From: Nymphaea colorata
Taxonomy: Eukaryota > Streptophyta > Magnoliopsida > Nymphaeales > Nymphaeaceae
Direction: 5' to 3'
NCBI RefSeq assembly: GCF_008831285.2
Contig: NC_045138.2
Coordinates: 36,757,115 to 36,821,114, forward strand
DNA length: 64,000 nucleotides
The translations under genes and the position numbers were made by a program. Below the pieces are notes generated by a model, which did no database searches, was not told the DNA's origin, and worked only from the letters and a program-made list of their open reading frames with translations. Positions within the stretch are counted from its first letter, which is position 1. Each line of letters opens with the position of its first letter. Below are positions 23,445-35,828 of this stretch, piece after piece.

Positions 23445-26236
23445 CCCTGCGGCGTTAATGGGTAGACAGATGGATCCCAAGGAAGATAGTGGTCAATTTC
23501 AGACCCAGCTAAGCGGCAATCCTTTTATTGCCAAAACATATGGCATGTTAATATCGTTATTAGTGGCAAATTCACTTATAAATATTTTTTTTCCAAAGTC
23601 ATGTCAATGCTGGAGGGAGAGAGATGTAAGATGTTCCTATTTCATAACTACTAATTTGTTTATTCTTTTATTAGCAAGTTAGGTACATTTTTGCAAGATT
23701 ATATCCCATATTTACTATAAAGTAACTAATAATTATTATTTTAGCAGAGTTAGGTAAATTTTTGCAAAGATTATATCAAATTATTCCATACCATGCGTCG
23801 AAAGCTTAAAGGGCTGCTCATATTGACCACACAAATTATTACAGAATCAAACAAACGAAGGAAAACTGAGCAAGCTTACTATGTCGATGAGTTTAAATCA
23901 CAATAGTCAATATGAAGTAAAATGATTCATTAATTTGAGCCCCTAGGAGCAAACAGTGTCCGATAACAAGAATGCTGTGTTGTTAGGATCGTGTGTTTAT
24001 GTGGTGGGAGAATGCCCATTCAGCCGCCTCATAACTGTTCTCTTGACCTTGGAAAACGATTTTTGATGATCTTCAACATTTCACACATATAACCAAACAT
24101 GCTCTAAGAATTTCCTATAGTTTTAACTAGTTTCCCCTCAGAAAAAAATGCATAGTAGATGCCCTGGCTTACGAAGAAAAGTTCACCTAACTTCAGATGG
24201 AGGGTGATGATATTCTGCCTTCTTTTCTCTTGTCTTCATGGTTCAGGGCTGCTTCGACTTCGACTTGTGTAAGAGATTGACGCCCATGCGGATCGAACCA
24301 GTCTTCCGATCACTGCCCCATCTGCCTAAGGGAACAGTCATAATTATCCGCGTTTCTCGTTGCCACCAGTAATGTTATCAACGATGCAAAAGATTAATAA
24401 TCTACTTCATCACATCATGATCGACACATTCACGGGTGTCTGTTTTGGAGAAAAATTTTGGCATCTTCTATAATCTGAAAGCTATTAGACCCCCATGCAC
24501 ATTGAAGTGCCATTCGTCTCCTTAATATGAAAGTAGTACATAATTGGCCAAGACAAAATACAGATGGAGACAGGACCGCCCATAAACTAAAAATAAAAGA
24601 GGAGTCGTATCTGAAAAGTTAGCTTCTAACATCATTCTCACTACGAAACACATAAGAAAGCCGGAATCACATCATTCATATATATATATATATATATGTC
24701 AGAGATAATATGATTCAGCAGTTGTTTTTGCTCCTGGGACTGGCCCACCCCAAAAGTAATTCTCAAAAGTTACTGCGAGAAATTACCGGGCAAGGGCTTT
24801 GCTCACCTGACTGGAGATGGATCTGAAATTCCCAATCCATGACGTTCAAGTCGAAGTTGGTCAGGGCCGTGTTACCTAACCCTCCTGGATGCTGATAAGG
24901 GGCAAAAAATCTACTGCACCGAAATAAGATTTATGCTATGGTATGCGGTTGTTGATTTTGCATATAAAAAGTGAATAGTGCCCAATTGACCCTTAATTTG
25001 TCATTAATTAATCACGGCTAGAGAAAGAAATAGACCACAAAAAAAGAGAGAGGAATGAAATAATTCCACCGTTCCATTAATAATTTGGAATGAGTATATA
25101 TATAGTAGCAGGTTGGAACTTTGTGGCAGCGTGTCCATTTAAATAGATCAAAATAATACACACGCGCATATGTGTAGTTCTATTAACTTGCAGTTGCAGA
25201 TTATAAAACTGTGGAACTGGAATAACTTTTTCACCAAATCTACAGCGACGGGGAGATGCGTGCGATGAAGTTGCATTGCATGGTTTAAAAAAGTCCTTGT
25301 CTGGGCATCTTTGAAACAAGGGATTTAAGATCCAACTAACGTTTTCCCAAGCACCTTCACCTAACTTAGGAGGCACCCGAACACGCCTTTAAATACATGT
25401 AATGAAGGCAAAACAACAAGTGAACTATAAACAATGCCATGGAATTCTAATTTAATGGAAGCACCCAAGAAAAGCTCAGCATTTGTGTGCCATGGTAGCT
25501 AGTCTCCATTTTGGTGTTTGCTTCACCTGTATTTTAGATAAACATTAATAATATATTATTATTATTATTGGGAAAAAGAACTATAATGGAGAAAAGGGTG
25601 GGCATGGGTTGAGACAGGCACGGCCAGGTGGTGGTAAAAGGTTTGGTAGCATTGATTCAGGTCCCCCCCCCACTTTAATTGTGATTGTGGAAGAATTGCC
25701 AGTGAACAATTTTGCTATGAAATGATTGCCTCTTTCGTTTATTTCCTTTCTTTTTTCTTAATGTATACCTCAAAGAAAGAAAGAAAATGCTGTACAAAGC
25801 AGAGCATAGGCTGTTCCCTGACTCGTACACGCTATATAGGCGGACCAACTTCTTCAAGACCCATCTCATTTTGGTACCCTTTATTTCTTGCATCTTTTAT
25901 CATACCTATATATATATATATATATATTATATAATGACTACAGAAAGACACCTAACCATACATGCGTGTTTCTCTTTTAACTTCATTGTATAACTAAAGG
26001 CAATTAAATAGGACATGAGAAAGTTCGACGGTACAACATCCTTTCATACTCTGAAATCCGGTGAAAAAGGTCGATATTGGAGAAGGGTCTGACTCAGTAA
26101 TTTAAAACTCGGTGAAATGACATCCTAGTGAAAGGATGCCGACCTGATCGATCTTCCAACGCCGATAAAGAGTCGAGAAAAGAATTTGGTGCGTTAGAAA
26201 ATCCACCAATCTCAATATGTTACGCAGTTAAGCATA

Positions 26237-26264
26237 CATCTCTCTCTCTCTCTCTCACCACACG

Positions 26265-26298
<34 letters not shown>

Positions 26299-26301
26299 TG
26301 T
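26237..26301. repeat. Long GA/TC inverted repeat (hairpin)
   Basis: A (TC)n arm ending in caccacac meets gtgtgtgtgtg and a (GA)n arm, closed by acatc/gatgt. The two arms are complementary over roughly 25 bp with a very short loop. Confidence 0.85.
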
Positions 26302-26744
26302 ACCAGATACTTAAGGTTAAACAGATAGGAAACACTCTTAGCCTTGAAGCTTTTTTATATGGATGGTTAATAACAAAGTAATAACAAAAAAGTGTGAATT
26401 AATATTAAATAATAAAAATAGCCCATCACATATTTCTCTTTAGTTTTCACTCAACCACAGATTTGTAAAAGATCACTGGTTGAGATTCTTTATTATCTAT
26501 CTAACATATATGTATCTAGCACCTACCAGTATATATATGTATATAGAGCACGTTAAACGATAAGAAACAATCTTAGCCCAGGCTAATGATTGGAAGAAAA
26601 CATGACATTTTCATCATTTACTATTAGTTCATACATTTTTCTTGTTTTTTTCTCAACAATTGATTTAAAAAAAAAAAATCAAGAGCTGAAAGTGTTTCTT
26701 AACCATCTAATTACGTGTCTAAAGCCTACCATTCTTCTTCTTCT

Positions 26745-26750
<6 letters not shown>

Positions 26751-26794
<44 letters not shown>

Positions 26795-26920
26795 GTAGCA
26801 CATGACCGATCACACCTTATCATATATATATATATATATATAGTAGCACATGACCGATCACACCTTATCATATATATATATATATATATATAGTAGCACA
26901 TGACCGATCACACCTTATCA
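26751..26920. repeat. CT/TA microsatellite with three-copy 30-bp minisatellite
   Basis: A (CT)n then (TA)n run leads into three identical copies of a 30-base unit beginning tagtagcacatgaccgatca (26793-26822, 26841-26870, 26891-26920), separated by (TA)n spacers of about 20 bases. Confidence 0.95.
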
Positions 26921-27655
26921 AAAGCACTTTGAAAAATGATTTTGAGTTAAATTTAGTTGCTGGCTACTAGAACGCCTTGATGGAAGCGTTTTATCAGAGT
27001 GATCAGAGACAAGGAACGCGTAGTATGTATGGCGCACCGACACGGTGATCAGCTAAATGCTGCAGCTTCTTGATTCATGGTAGGTGAATGTTAGGTCCAT
27101 TTCAAGTTCAAATGCAGCCACCAGTGACGCGTTTTCCTGCTTCCACAAGCCAAGGTTGTGCAATTTGACATACATTAAGGACTAGAGGGAGGGTTGTACC
27201 AACTAAGGAGGTTCTGCATTTGAGACAACTTTCGGGCCCCTGTCAGCCTGCAGCATGCCTGCTCGAGACGCCATGAAAGAAGACAAAAGAGCTTGGAGTT
27301 TGAATTCCTCTCTCACAGACGAACAAAATCAAGTGGGCCGTGAAAACGATCGGTGCCCAACTTCTCATTTTCGGTGCCAAGGTGGCCGTTGAGGCTTATC
27401 TGCAACGGGTGATTAAGATATACACATATACATGTGCGGATCTGATCCACTGCTACTCTGTCATAATTTTCTACTAAATCTCAGAGTTTGTGGCGTAATT
27501 GCGTGGGGGAATGAGACCAACAAGTACTCTGCAACAAGACTTCCTCACATGGTGCTTTCAAAAGTTATATTCAAACATTTTCTGAAGAGAGAAATAATCT
27601 GTTGACGACTTAGATGTTAACAAAGCATTAAGCAATTAAAAAGGGCAAGGACAGC

Positions 27656-27662
27656 AAAAAAA
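27656..27662 (-). terminator. Pol III T-run terminator of tRNA-Glu
   Basis: Seven T on the coding strand shortly after the tRNA 3' end. Confidence 0.85.
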
Positions 27663-27668
27663 CGGAAG

Positions 27669-27742
27669 TTCCGTTGCCGGGATTTGAACCCGGGTCGCCT
27701 GGGTGAAAGCCAGATATCCTAACCGGACTAGACGACAACGGA
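27669..27742 (-). tRNA. trnE-UUC: tRNA-Glu (UUC)
   Basis: Reading the minus strand, the acceptor arms tccgttg and caacgga pair fully with discriminator A. The anticodon loop is CTTTCAC (anticodon TTC) in the stem TCTGG/CCAGG, and the T arm is cccggGTTCAAATcccgg. It is 74 nt with no intron. The internal B box GGTTCAAATCC and an A-box-like segment (GTCTAGTCCGGTTAGG) support Pol III transcription. Seven T follow within about 12 bases of the 3' end (plus-strand A run 27656-27662), a standard Pol III terminator. CCA is not encoded, as expected for a nuclear gene. Confidence 0.97.
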
Positions 27743-29039
27743 TTGATGCGTGAGCTTTGAAAAAAATGCAAATATCACATGCCCACTTATTTTACGCATA
27801 CCCTCATGCTAATAACTAATGCATGAAAGATTGCACTTATGGTTTCTACCGATTTGGTTGGATAAAATTTTATCCAGCCAAGAAGCATATTAAATCTTTA
27901 GCAATTAACTAATTTCGCTGGCATGATCAGATTTACCATTAGAAATCTCTCTTTTTTTCTCTCTCTCTCTCCCTCTCATGTGTGTGTGTGTAGGCGCGCG
28001 TGTGCAAGAGCTCGCACGCGTGCATGTGTTGCAGGCCTGCAGGCTTGGTATGGTGGGGGATGGAGGAGGCAAGTGTGGGGCTCATGCATGCAGTTTTAAT
28101 GCAAAAGCAAAGGCCTTTCTGCAGGGGCTGGCTGTGGTTTTCCCCCGCTTCATCTCTAATTTCCTCGTTTTCACCTACAAGGCATCGAGAGAAGTTTGAA
28201 GATATCAATCTCTCTCCATCAACACTTCATTGACCCAAGTGACAGTGATGAGCTCCACTTTACCCATTGCGCAGGCATTTTGAATGGACGGCGTTCTTTC
28301 CACGGTGTTTTCATCTTCTTCTTTTTCTTTCTGTTTTTTTTATCCCTAATAACAACAAAGTGATGCATTATAAAGTTGCATCAATCTGTCTCTTGTCACA
28401 ATGTTCCAAGATAGAAACCCAAAAGCAAGAATTTAACTGATCTGAATACACCACCCATCTTCTCTTTTTTCCAGATAACTGTTTACATCACATGCCATTA
28501 TGCCATGTTCTTTTTTTTTTGGGATAAATTAAACAACAGAGCTTAGTCCTCTGTTCTATAAAGCATTCATTCTCGACTAAGTGATAGCATTTCTAAGAAC
28601 TCTAACTGCGTGAGTTGATTTGGCATCTCTGTAGAGGAGATAAGTTCTGATTTACATATCAAAACTTCGGAAGGTGGTGCAATGGAAATTGATACATAAA
28701 GGCTTTCAGAGCAAAAGAGGCATCATAAAAATCTTTTCTTCGTTGTTACTTGTTCATCTTACAGAGGGAGAGAGAGCTGAGAGAGAGGTAAACCATGAAC
28801 ATGATAAAGGTGGTAGCTTGGCAGGGGTGCCTGATCGGATGTGCACGCCCTCCTTCCATGCGTTGAAACTTTTCCTGCTCTCTAGAGAGAGAAAATAGCA
28901 TTTACTACATTCAATTTCATTATAGCATGCCATCTCTGCAATCCCTGGCGATCGTTTCGTGGGCATCACATGAAGCAAAAAAATGAAAAAGAAAAAAGAA
29001 AAATAAACCATGCATGTCCAAAAGTCTCTTTTTTTACTG

Positions 29040-29422
29040 CGTTTCTGGAAGACTTGCAAGTCTTCGAGCCATGAGTGCGTTTCTCCAATGCTCGAGCAAT
29101 CGTGAAAAACTCAGCTGCTTGGTGGTAGATCACAGGTTTTGAGTACATGCTGAAGCAAGTACTGTCTTCAAAAACTATTGATGAAGCAGGGGCGACCTTC
29201 GAGAGCATTTGCGCTCTTATCAGGCTTGCAGATGCGTTCAAGTTTGCGTACAAATCAAGCAACGCGTTGCCCTGGCTAGTTTGTGCTTTACATTACCAAG
29301 CTACAGCTCCTGATGACTTGATACGCACTACAAATAAAAAAACTTTTAAGTCAGAAATATATATGCATTTAGTCTTTGAGGTTTTGAATGATACGACCAG
29401 ATTAGCAGCTGTTAGAATCTAA
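29040..29422 (+). pseudogene. Possible decayed coding fragment, unidentified
   Basis: The frame open from 29147 (MLKQVLSSKTIDEAGATFES, then CALIRLADAFKFAYKSSNAL) reads like real protein with balanced composition. It extends upstream only through stop codons (RAIVKNSAAWW-stop-ITGFEY). I cannot name the family. It may be a broken gene copy or chance; the opposite strand is also open here. Confidence 0.25.
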
Positions 29423-30492
29423 CACATATATATAGAAAGCTGTCCATTCATTTCAAAGCATGCACTTACCTAACAAGATTTACACATAGAACCATGTGAT
29501 ATATGCTAATTTCTAGCTTTCTTAATACAAGAACCACGTCCACATAATTTATTTTGTGAGACAACTCAAGAATTTCTGAGTCAGGCTGTCCAATGATGCT
29601 ACGCGTCTTTCTGATCTCCATTTAAGAGTCGGGCATGCCACTATAGCTCTGACTATGGAGCTTCCAAACCAGCGCAAAGAGAGATTGGCTTGCACAAGAA
29701 GTGAAATCATGAGATTTGAATGAGACTGCCAGTGAATTAGAAATCTAATGTTAATTTTTGCTAAATTATTCTTCATATATTTTTCCATTATTTCAAGGAA
29801 TTCAACACCCTAGCTGATCCAACTCAAAATCTGAATTTTATAGCACTGGTGACTTTGCCATGTTATTTTCCTCAACCATCGTTGTGTTATTGCGTTTCTT
29901 CATCACAAGCAAAGAAAGTTCGAGAGCTACACGAACCCAAAAAAGTTGTTGCAGCATCTGATATTTCAAAAGTGCATGCTTCTTGAAGGGTGACCACAGG
30001 AATCACTATTTTGGTTATTGTACCTGTAATTTCTTGGCATGATAACTTGATAAGGAGAACAATTGGGCAAATTTTCAAGACGAAGAAGCTGCAAACTTGA
30101 TCTCCACATCGCTACTACCCATGTCTTCGGAGTCTAACATTTGTTCGATATCCACGACATGAACTCAGATTGTTTATTTTAATAGCCAAATCCCAATTCA
30201 CTGGACCAATTTCAGTGGTGGAAGTGGGACTGCTTCTGCATTGAGGCACAAGCAAAATTATTTGACTCGGAATCAGGTTTAGATCGACTAACTTCAAATC
30301 ATTTGTCTCATTAAGGGTGTCTAATTTTTTGGATTCTTATATCATTGATCAACTTAAATCTCAAAACAGGCCAAACCTTTGATGTATAAGAATACGACTT
30401 TGAAGGTTTTATGTCAAAGGCAATTTCTCCTAAGTAAACATTAATTGGTTAGATTTTTAACTGAACTCCAGTAGAGTTGCACCTGATTCTGA

Positions 30493-30682
30493 ACCAAACG
30501 CCATGTACAAGGTTCAGTAAAAATTGTAAAATCCACGTCTGGTTGAATACCTTCTTAAAAAAAAATATTTGATTTCACAAACATCCGAACAAAACACCAT
30601 ATACAGGATTCACTAAAAATTGTAAATAGCACATCTGATTGAATGCCTTCTTAAACAAAAATATTTGATTTCACAAACATTG
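30493..30682. repeat. About 97-bp imperfect tandem duplication upstream of CPN10
   Basis: The words aaaattgtaaa, ttgaat-ccttctta and atatttgatttcacaaacat occur twice in the same order about 97 bases apart. Confidence 0.85.
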
Positions 30683-30973
30683 GAACCCTGTTGAACTCAG
30701 TTCTGACATGGGCTTTCATAGACCAAATTAAAATTGGATCCAGTACTGGTTCGATGTAACGGTCCCTACCCGAACACTTGAAAGGAACCTGCGAACCCTA
30801 GTTTCCCAGTGATGAACGTGCCCACAAGCTAAACCCCAGTTGTGTAGTGTCAGCACGTGGTAAGGCACGCTAAAACCCTACCTGTGGCCTGAAGTCGACT
30901 GTGAACCATAAAACCTCGTTCTCTCTCCGCAACTTCTGCACACGCACGACGCCTGACCGGAGAGGAAAGAGCA

Positions 30974-33900
30974 ATGGCGAAGCGTCTCATTCCAAACCTG
31001 AACAGGGTTCTGGTGGAAAAGATTCTGCCTCCCTCCAAAACCAACGCCGGCATTCTGCTCCCAGAGAAGACCACCAGAGTAAAGAGCCTCAATCCGTCTC
31101 CTTCGTCGTTTCTGCTTTGTTGGTGTTGCTTGTTTCTCTTGGAAGTGACTCTCTGATCTTGGTTATTTTGATCGTTGTCCATGTTTCTTTTGCCCACTTG
31201 ATGGTAGCGGCGATTCTTTCATGTTCAGCCATCTCTCTCTTCTTTGTTTACTCTCTCTTGATTCAAATTCTCTTGTCTCTCGCTCTCTAACTAATTAGAT
31301 TTATCCCGTTATGGTCGACCTACTTCCCCTTCCCGGAGAGTTGTTTCCTTTGGCAATTGGAGTAGAAACTTTTTTGCGCAGTTTCATATGGCTACTATTC
31401 TTGAGCTATTGCAATGGTTCTCTACTTGTTATCAGTTTCCAATCTCTTTTATGGCTTCTGTAGACTATGCTTTCAGGATACAAAAATGGTGATCTTTTTT
31501 GCGTATTTGGTATGTTTGTTCGTTGGTAAATCCTGAACTTCTATGTTTGGTGTTTTCAGGGGATTTAGCGTCCTCACGGAAGGACGGTTTCTTATGTTGC
31601 GGCTGTGAATTTTCTGGTTGCATTTATTTTTGCCTTTTTCTATAGTTCGGAAAATGTTATGTCATGATTGATTTTCTTCCTATTTGATTGATTTAGTTGA
31701 ACTCGGGGAGAGTGGTCGCTGTTGGTCCAGGTGCTCGTGATAGAGACGGCAATGTTATTCCTGTTTCTGTGAAGGACGGGGACACTGTGTTGTTGCCTGA
31801 ATACGGGGGGACTGAAGTAAAGCTCGGCGATAAAGAGTAAGCCCTTTCAGCGGTTCTCCTTACTGCATCTTATTTCAGTTCTTTCATGGTTTTTTTTTTG
31901 GGTATTCTCCATGCTTTTGTTGCTTCCGAAGATTAAGCGATTTAAATAATTTAAAAGCTGAAAGATACTTGTTGCTTATTTTGAGTCTTTGACCACCTTC
32001 TCTACTTTCCTGCCCGTGAGTTGCTTAAACGTTAGAACTGTTTGGTTCATTTCATGCTTTGATTTGTCCAAGAGAAAAATTGCTGGCAGAAATCTGTGCA
32101 TATATAGGAGGTTATAGATAACCTTTATAAATATTAATGTTCTCATCATCGTTGATAATACAGACACCACTTGCAAGTTTCCGATTGGATTGCCAGCCAT
32201 CAGTAACTTCGTCCATATATCTTTTTAAAATCTCAGGATTTCCATGCTTTGTTTTTGTTCATTTTAGTCCTTCGTCGTATTTGATGTAGGTCATACTTTC
32301 TATTCTAGGTCTTGGCAGGGGATCTATTTCCCTTTAGTGTGATATAGGTTATGGAGATACTGAACTAGACAAATTTAAACCTACTAGAGAAATTTGGAAT
32401 ATGAAACTGTTGCTAACTCACCATTAGGCAGGTCTATGTGGGCTAAAGATTTTATTTTTAGAATCAGCTAAGTTGTGATTTTTGTTGATTTCTCACTAGT
32501 TTATCTAATCTGACATGTATGTTCCCCATGGAGGAACAAGTTGACATTCTCTTATTTGCCAAAAGCCTTGAAAAACCACTTTGTCTTCTTTTTTATCCAT
32601 TTCATATTTTCTATTCTATTTCCCTTTAGTGTGATATAGGTTATGGAGATACCTGAACTAAACAAATTTAAACCTGCTAGAGAAATTTGGACTATGAAAC
32701 TGTTACTAACTCACCATTAGGCAGGTCTATGCGGGGTAAAACTTTTATTTTTAGAGTCAGCTAAGTTGTGATTTGTGTTGATTTTGGACTAGTTTATCTG
32801 ATCTGGCAGGTATGTTCCCCATGGAGGAACAAGTTGACATTCTCTTATTTGCCAAAAGCCTTGAAAAACCACTTTGTCTTCTTTCTTTCCCATTTTTTGG
32901 ATTCATCGAGTCAGCCGTTTCGTCTTTCGTCTTTGCTAGCCTAGTTTTGCTTTCTAGACAAGCATTACATGTTTGTTGATTCTGCTGAACAAGTCCAACC
33001 TATAACACATTTTTGCTTGGCGTTTCTTTTGAGTATGATTACTGAAGACCTATCTTTCATTTTTTGTACACAAAATTATGCACAATGAAGATAAGAGGAT
33101 ACAAACATTACCTCAACCAATTAGTTGCCATCGTGATTTATAAGTACAATCTGGCGATAAATGGATTGGTTCACTTACAATTTGGATGATTAGCTTACAA
33201 GGAACACAATATGGCGATAAATGGACTGGTTCACTTACAATTTGGATGATTAGCTTACAAGGAATTCTTTCTTAGACCAGTTTAATCTTTTAGAAAAGTT
33301 AGCCTATAAGCTTCTTTTTTTCCTGTCCGCAGCCTCTATGCTCAGTTTTCATGCTGACGTCTATTAAATTATTAATACACCATCGTGGTCTACTCGGTCA
33401 TTTGAACCACTATTTGTTGATTGAAACCAAATTCACTACCGGCCTTGATCTCATTGGGCTGCTAAAGGATACAAACATGCAGTTATAAAATGATGTCGTT
33501 TCAAGAAGTTACAATACGTTTTTGGTGGTCTAAGAACTAAAAACTTGAGGTATATTTCCTGATCAGATGTAATATCTAATTTTCTTTTCATACTCTAGCT
33601 TTGGCATGAAGCTCTTATACTTTAGCCCCTATTGAAATGCTGATCTTGCGATGTGCTTCTAATCTGCAAACATTGATTTTTGGGCCTTGACTGTGCTATA
33701 TGTAAATAATATCTCCAATGGATGTTATATATGTGAAAGACTACAGGCGGATTGATTGTGGAATCAACACGTCTGGTCTTTTCTCCCTTTGTAACTTCTA
33801 TTGTTAGCTAAGAATCCATATCTTCACCGTGGGCCTTAGTCACTAGAAATATGTTAAGGGGTTACAAACTTATAGGTTCTGTATCTATTAAATATCAGCT

Positions 33901-34195
33901 GAAAGCTAACCCACCTTGCAATGAATGTCGTCTTCCTGTTTAAGACACCATCTGTGACGAAACTTTTCTGAAAACTGAGCTTCCTGATATCTCCTCTTAC
34001 ATCCTTAATTCACGGTGGTCTTGAAGCTTCTCCTTATCGTATTTCATAATGGGTATGCAATCCGTGTGGATCATTCTTATCCTAAAGCACAACATTAGTA
34101 ATCAATCATGACTCTGATTATTTAAGTAAATATTCTCTTGTTGCAGGTATCATCTATTTAGGGATGAAGACATCTTGGGGACTCTGCATGATTGA
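30974..34195 (+). CDS. CPN10: 10 kDa chaperonin (mitochondrial HSP10/CPN10)
   Basis: Co-chaperonin lid of mitochondrial HSP60; a heptamer that caps the folding chamber. Three exons: 30974-31078, 31697-31836, 34147-34195 (stop TGA), 294 nt, 97 aa, the normal length for a single-domain plant CPN10. Exon 1 encodes [20 protein letters not shown] and the mobile loop [14 protein letters not shown], which binds HSP60. Exon 2 encodes the beta-barrel [39 protein letters not shown] and VKLGDKE. Exon 3 ends [15 protein letters not shown]. The junction after exon 1 is phase 0; the second splits a Glu codon (GA|G). There is no cleavable presequence, as usual for HSP10, whose N-terminus itself targets mitochondria. 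The ATG follows a short leader with no upstream ATG in the last 100 bases. It has one barrel only, unlike the double-domain plastid CPN20. Confidence 0.96.
32324..32886. repeat. 292-bp-period tandem duplication in CPN10 intron 2
   Basis: Copy 1 at about 32324-32594, copy 2 at about 32616-32886. Both begin ctatttccctttagtgtgat and end aaaaaccactttgtcttctt. They differ at scattered bases. Confidence 0.95.
33145..33264. repeat. 60-bp tandem duplication in CPN10 intron 2
   Basis: Two adjacent 60-base units containing tggcgataaatgga and ttcacttacaatttggatga, differing at only a few bases. Confidence 0.95.
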
Positions 34196-35392
34196 TGTAC
34201 AAGTCATCTTGATCAAGAGTTTAAGTAATACGCTTTCTTGCTCCGTCGAAACTCTTCTGATTTTGGTTTAGGCACTTGCCAATATGGTTAGCGTGCCAAA
34301 CTGTAACTTGCACATTGCTGATGGAAGGACAACCCTGTACGATCAGCTTTCTTACCCCAGTTTTTCTATGAAATATACGTGAGCAAACATTTTTTGTTAT
34401 TGTAGTTCATACATTTTCTTGGTTTCTGAATTTCATAAAGTGGCCGGTGATCAGCCTTTTCTGGAAATTGGCAAACGGTGTCGCAAGCTTATCAAGGTAA
34501 TGGTGGCTGTCAACGATGTGATCAATGTTGACAAGGCTGATGCAAGTTATTAATTTCTGTTTATTAAATCGATTTAAAAAAGACGATACGGGCTGACATT
34601 TGGCTTTTTAAAATTGTATCAAAGTGCTTACTTCTCTCTTTTTGTATGGATTCAGTTTAAACTTTTTCTCAATTCGAGTAACACATTATGTTTCTCAAGA
34701 GCTGCGAGATGGAATTGAGAATACAAAATGGCAGCTCGATAAAGCCTCATTACTGGGCATTCATAAACATGGGCACTCGTTTTTTTAAGAAAAGTAAGGG
34801 CGCTGGCCTATAATTGGGAATTCTGCTTTCTGGAAGAATGAAGCTCGTTGCAGCCTTTAAATTTCGTAAATAATTTTGATGTTCCTGCAGTTCAACGCGT
34901 GTCACCTGATTATCTTCGTCGCCCAGCATCTTCCTGATGTATTAGAGCCACATGGTTTTAGCTACCTTTCTTAAGTTTAATGCTTTCAAAATAAATTTCC
35001 ACTTAACAAATTAAAAATACGCAATGTTGTTGCTATCTCATTTTAAAAGGGGCCGATATGGGTTGAAACGACTTGTTCAGGTTTATCTATTTCATCGAGC
35101 ACACCAACTTTCACTTTTCAAGTAATCAAAGACCAAGGACGAACTGCGTATGATGCACTAAAGTTGAATCTAGACCAGAACCTTGCGAATCTACAGGTAA
35201 AACTGCAGCAGGTTCGTATTCAACCAGTTCCTAATGTAAATATAGAACTGTAGAATGATCATATTCAGTTACTTCCAGATGCAAGTACCCGGGACACGAG
35301 GGTGGAACGATACAGATTTTCAATTTTACTCAGGACACATAAGATTAAGAGCTTTAGATTATGGAAGTCATAACCGCACGCGGAGAGAGAGA

Positions 35393-35427
<35 letters not shown>

Positions 35428-35828
35428 TTCATGTAATTTAAGATTTAAATGCCCATTGGATGATTCATCATCAGGTCTTACTGCTGCTCATAACACGGCC
35501 TGTGTCAGGAATTCCATTTAAACTAGAGTTCCGCTATTTCAGAAGATGTGTTCAACACAGTTAAAAGTGGCAACAAGCACGGAACCAGAATGCCATCTTC
35601 ATTCATGTCAAAGACAATCTTTCTATACTTTGAGCTCAACAAGTATACCCACAAAAAATAAAGAGATCATCGAGTACAGTAGTGACGTAGAACTTTTTTT
35701 TTTAAGAAAAAGGGACCTAGCCTGGCCAATTGTCCGGTCAATCTTCCGGATGGAGGGAGGATTCTTTTCCCGACCATCTGAACTCATTTCTTCATACATC
35801 TGAAGAAAAGGCGGCTAGTACGAGTTCG
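34196..35828. other. Convergent spacer between CPN10 and the 76-aa protein gene
   Basis: Contains the CPN10 3' UTR. No gene recognised. It carries an interrupted (GA)n tract at 35382-35427. Confidence 0.5.
35382..35427. repeat. (GA)n microsatellite
   Basis: GA dinucleotides with one interruption (gataga). Confidence 0.95.

Larger units (their letters stand above)
22977..27668. other. CLE upstream region and gene-poor spacer
   Basis: The first several hundred bases are the 5' flank of the CLE gene, including a CT-rich tract at 23408-23444. The rest holds AT-rich sequence, TA/GA microsatellites, a GA/TC hairpin (26237-26301) and a three-copy minisatellite (26793-26920). The ORF at 25077-25376 (-) has no motif I know. 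Confidence 0.5.
27743..30973. other. Spacer between tRNA-Glu and CPN10
   Basis: No complete gene seen. A coding-looking but broken stretch lies at about 29040-29422 (+). A roughly 97-bp imperfect tandem duplication lies at about 30493-30682. The last 100 bases, from ttctctctccgcaact onward, are the probable CPN10 leader. Confidence 0.5.

Noticed and set aside
26128-26328. ORF with Arg-Glu repeats
   Set aside because: Reads through the GA microsatellite; translation artefact.
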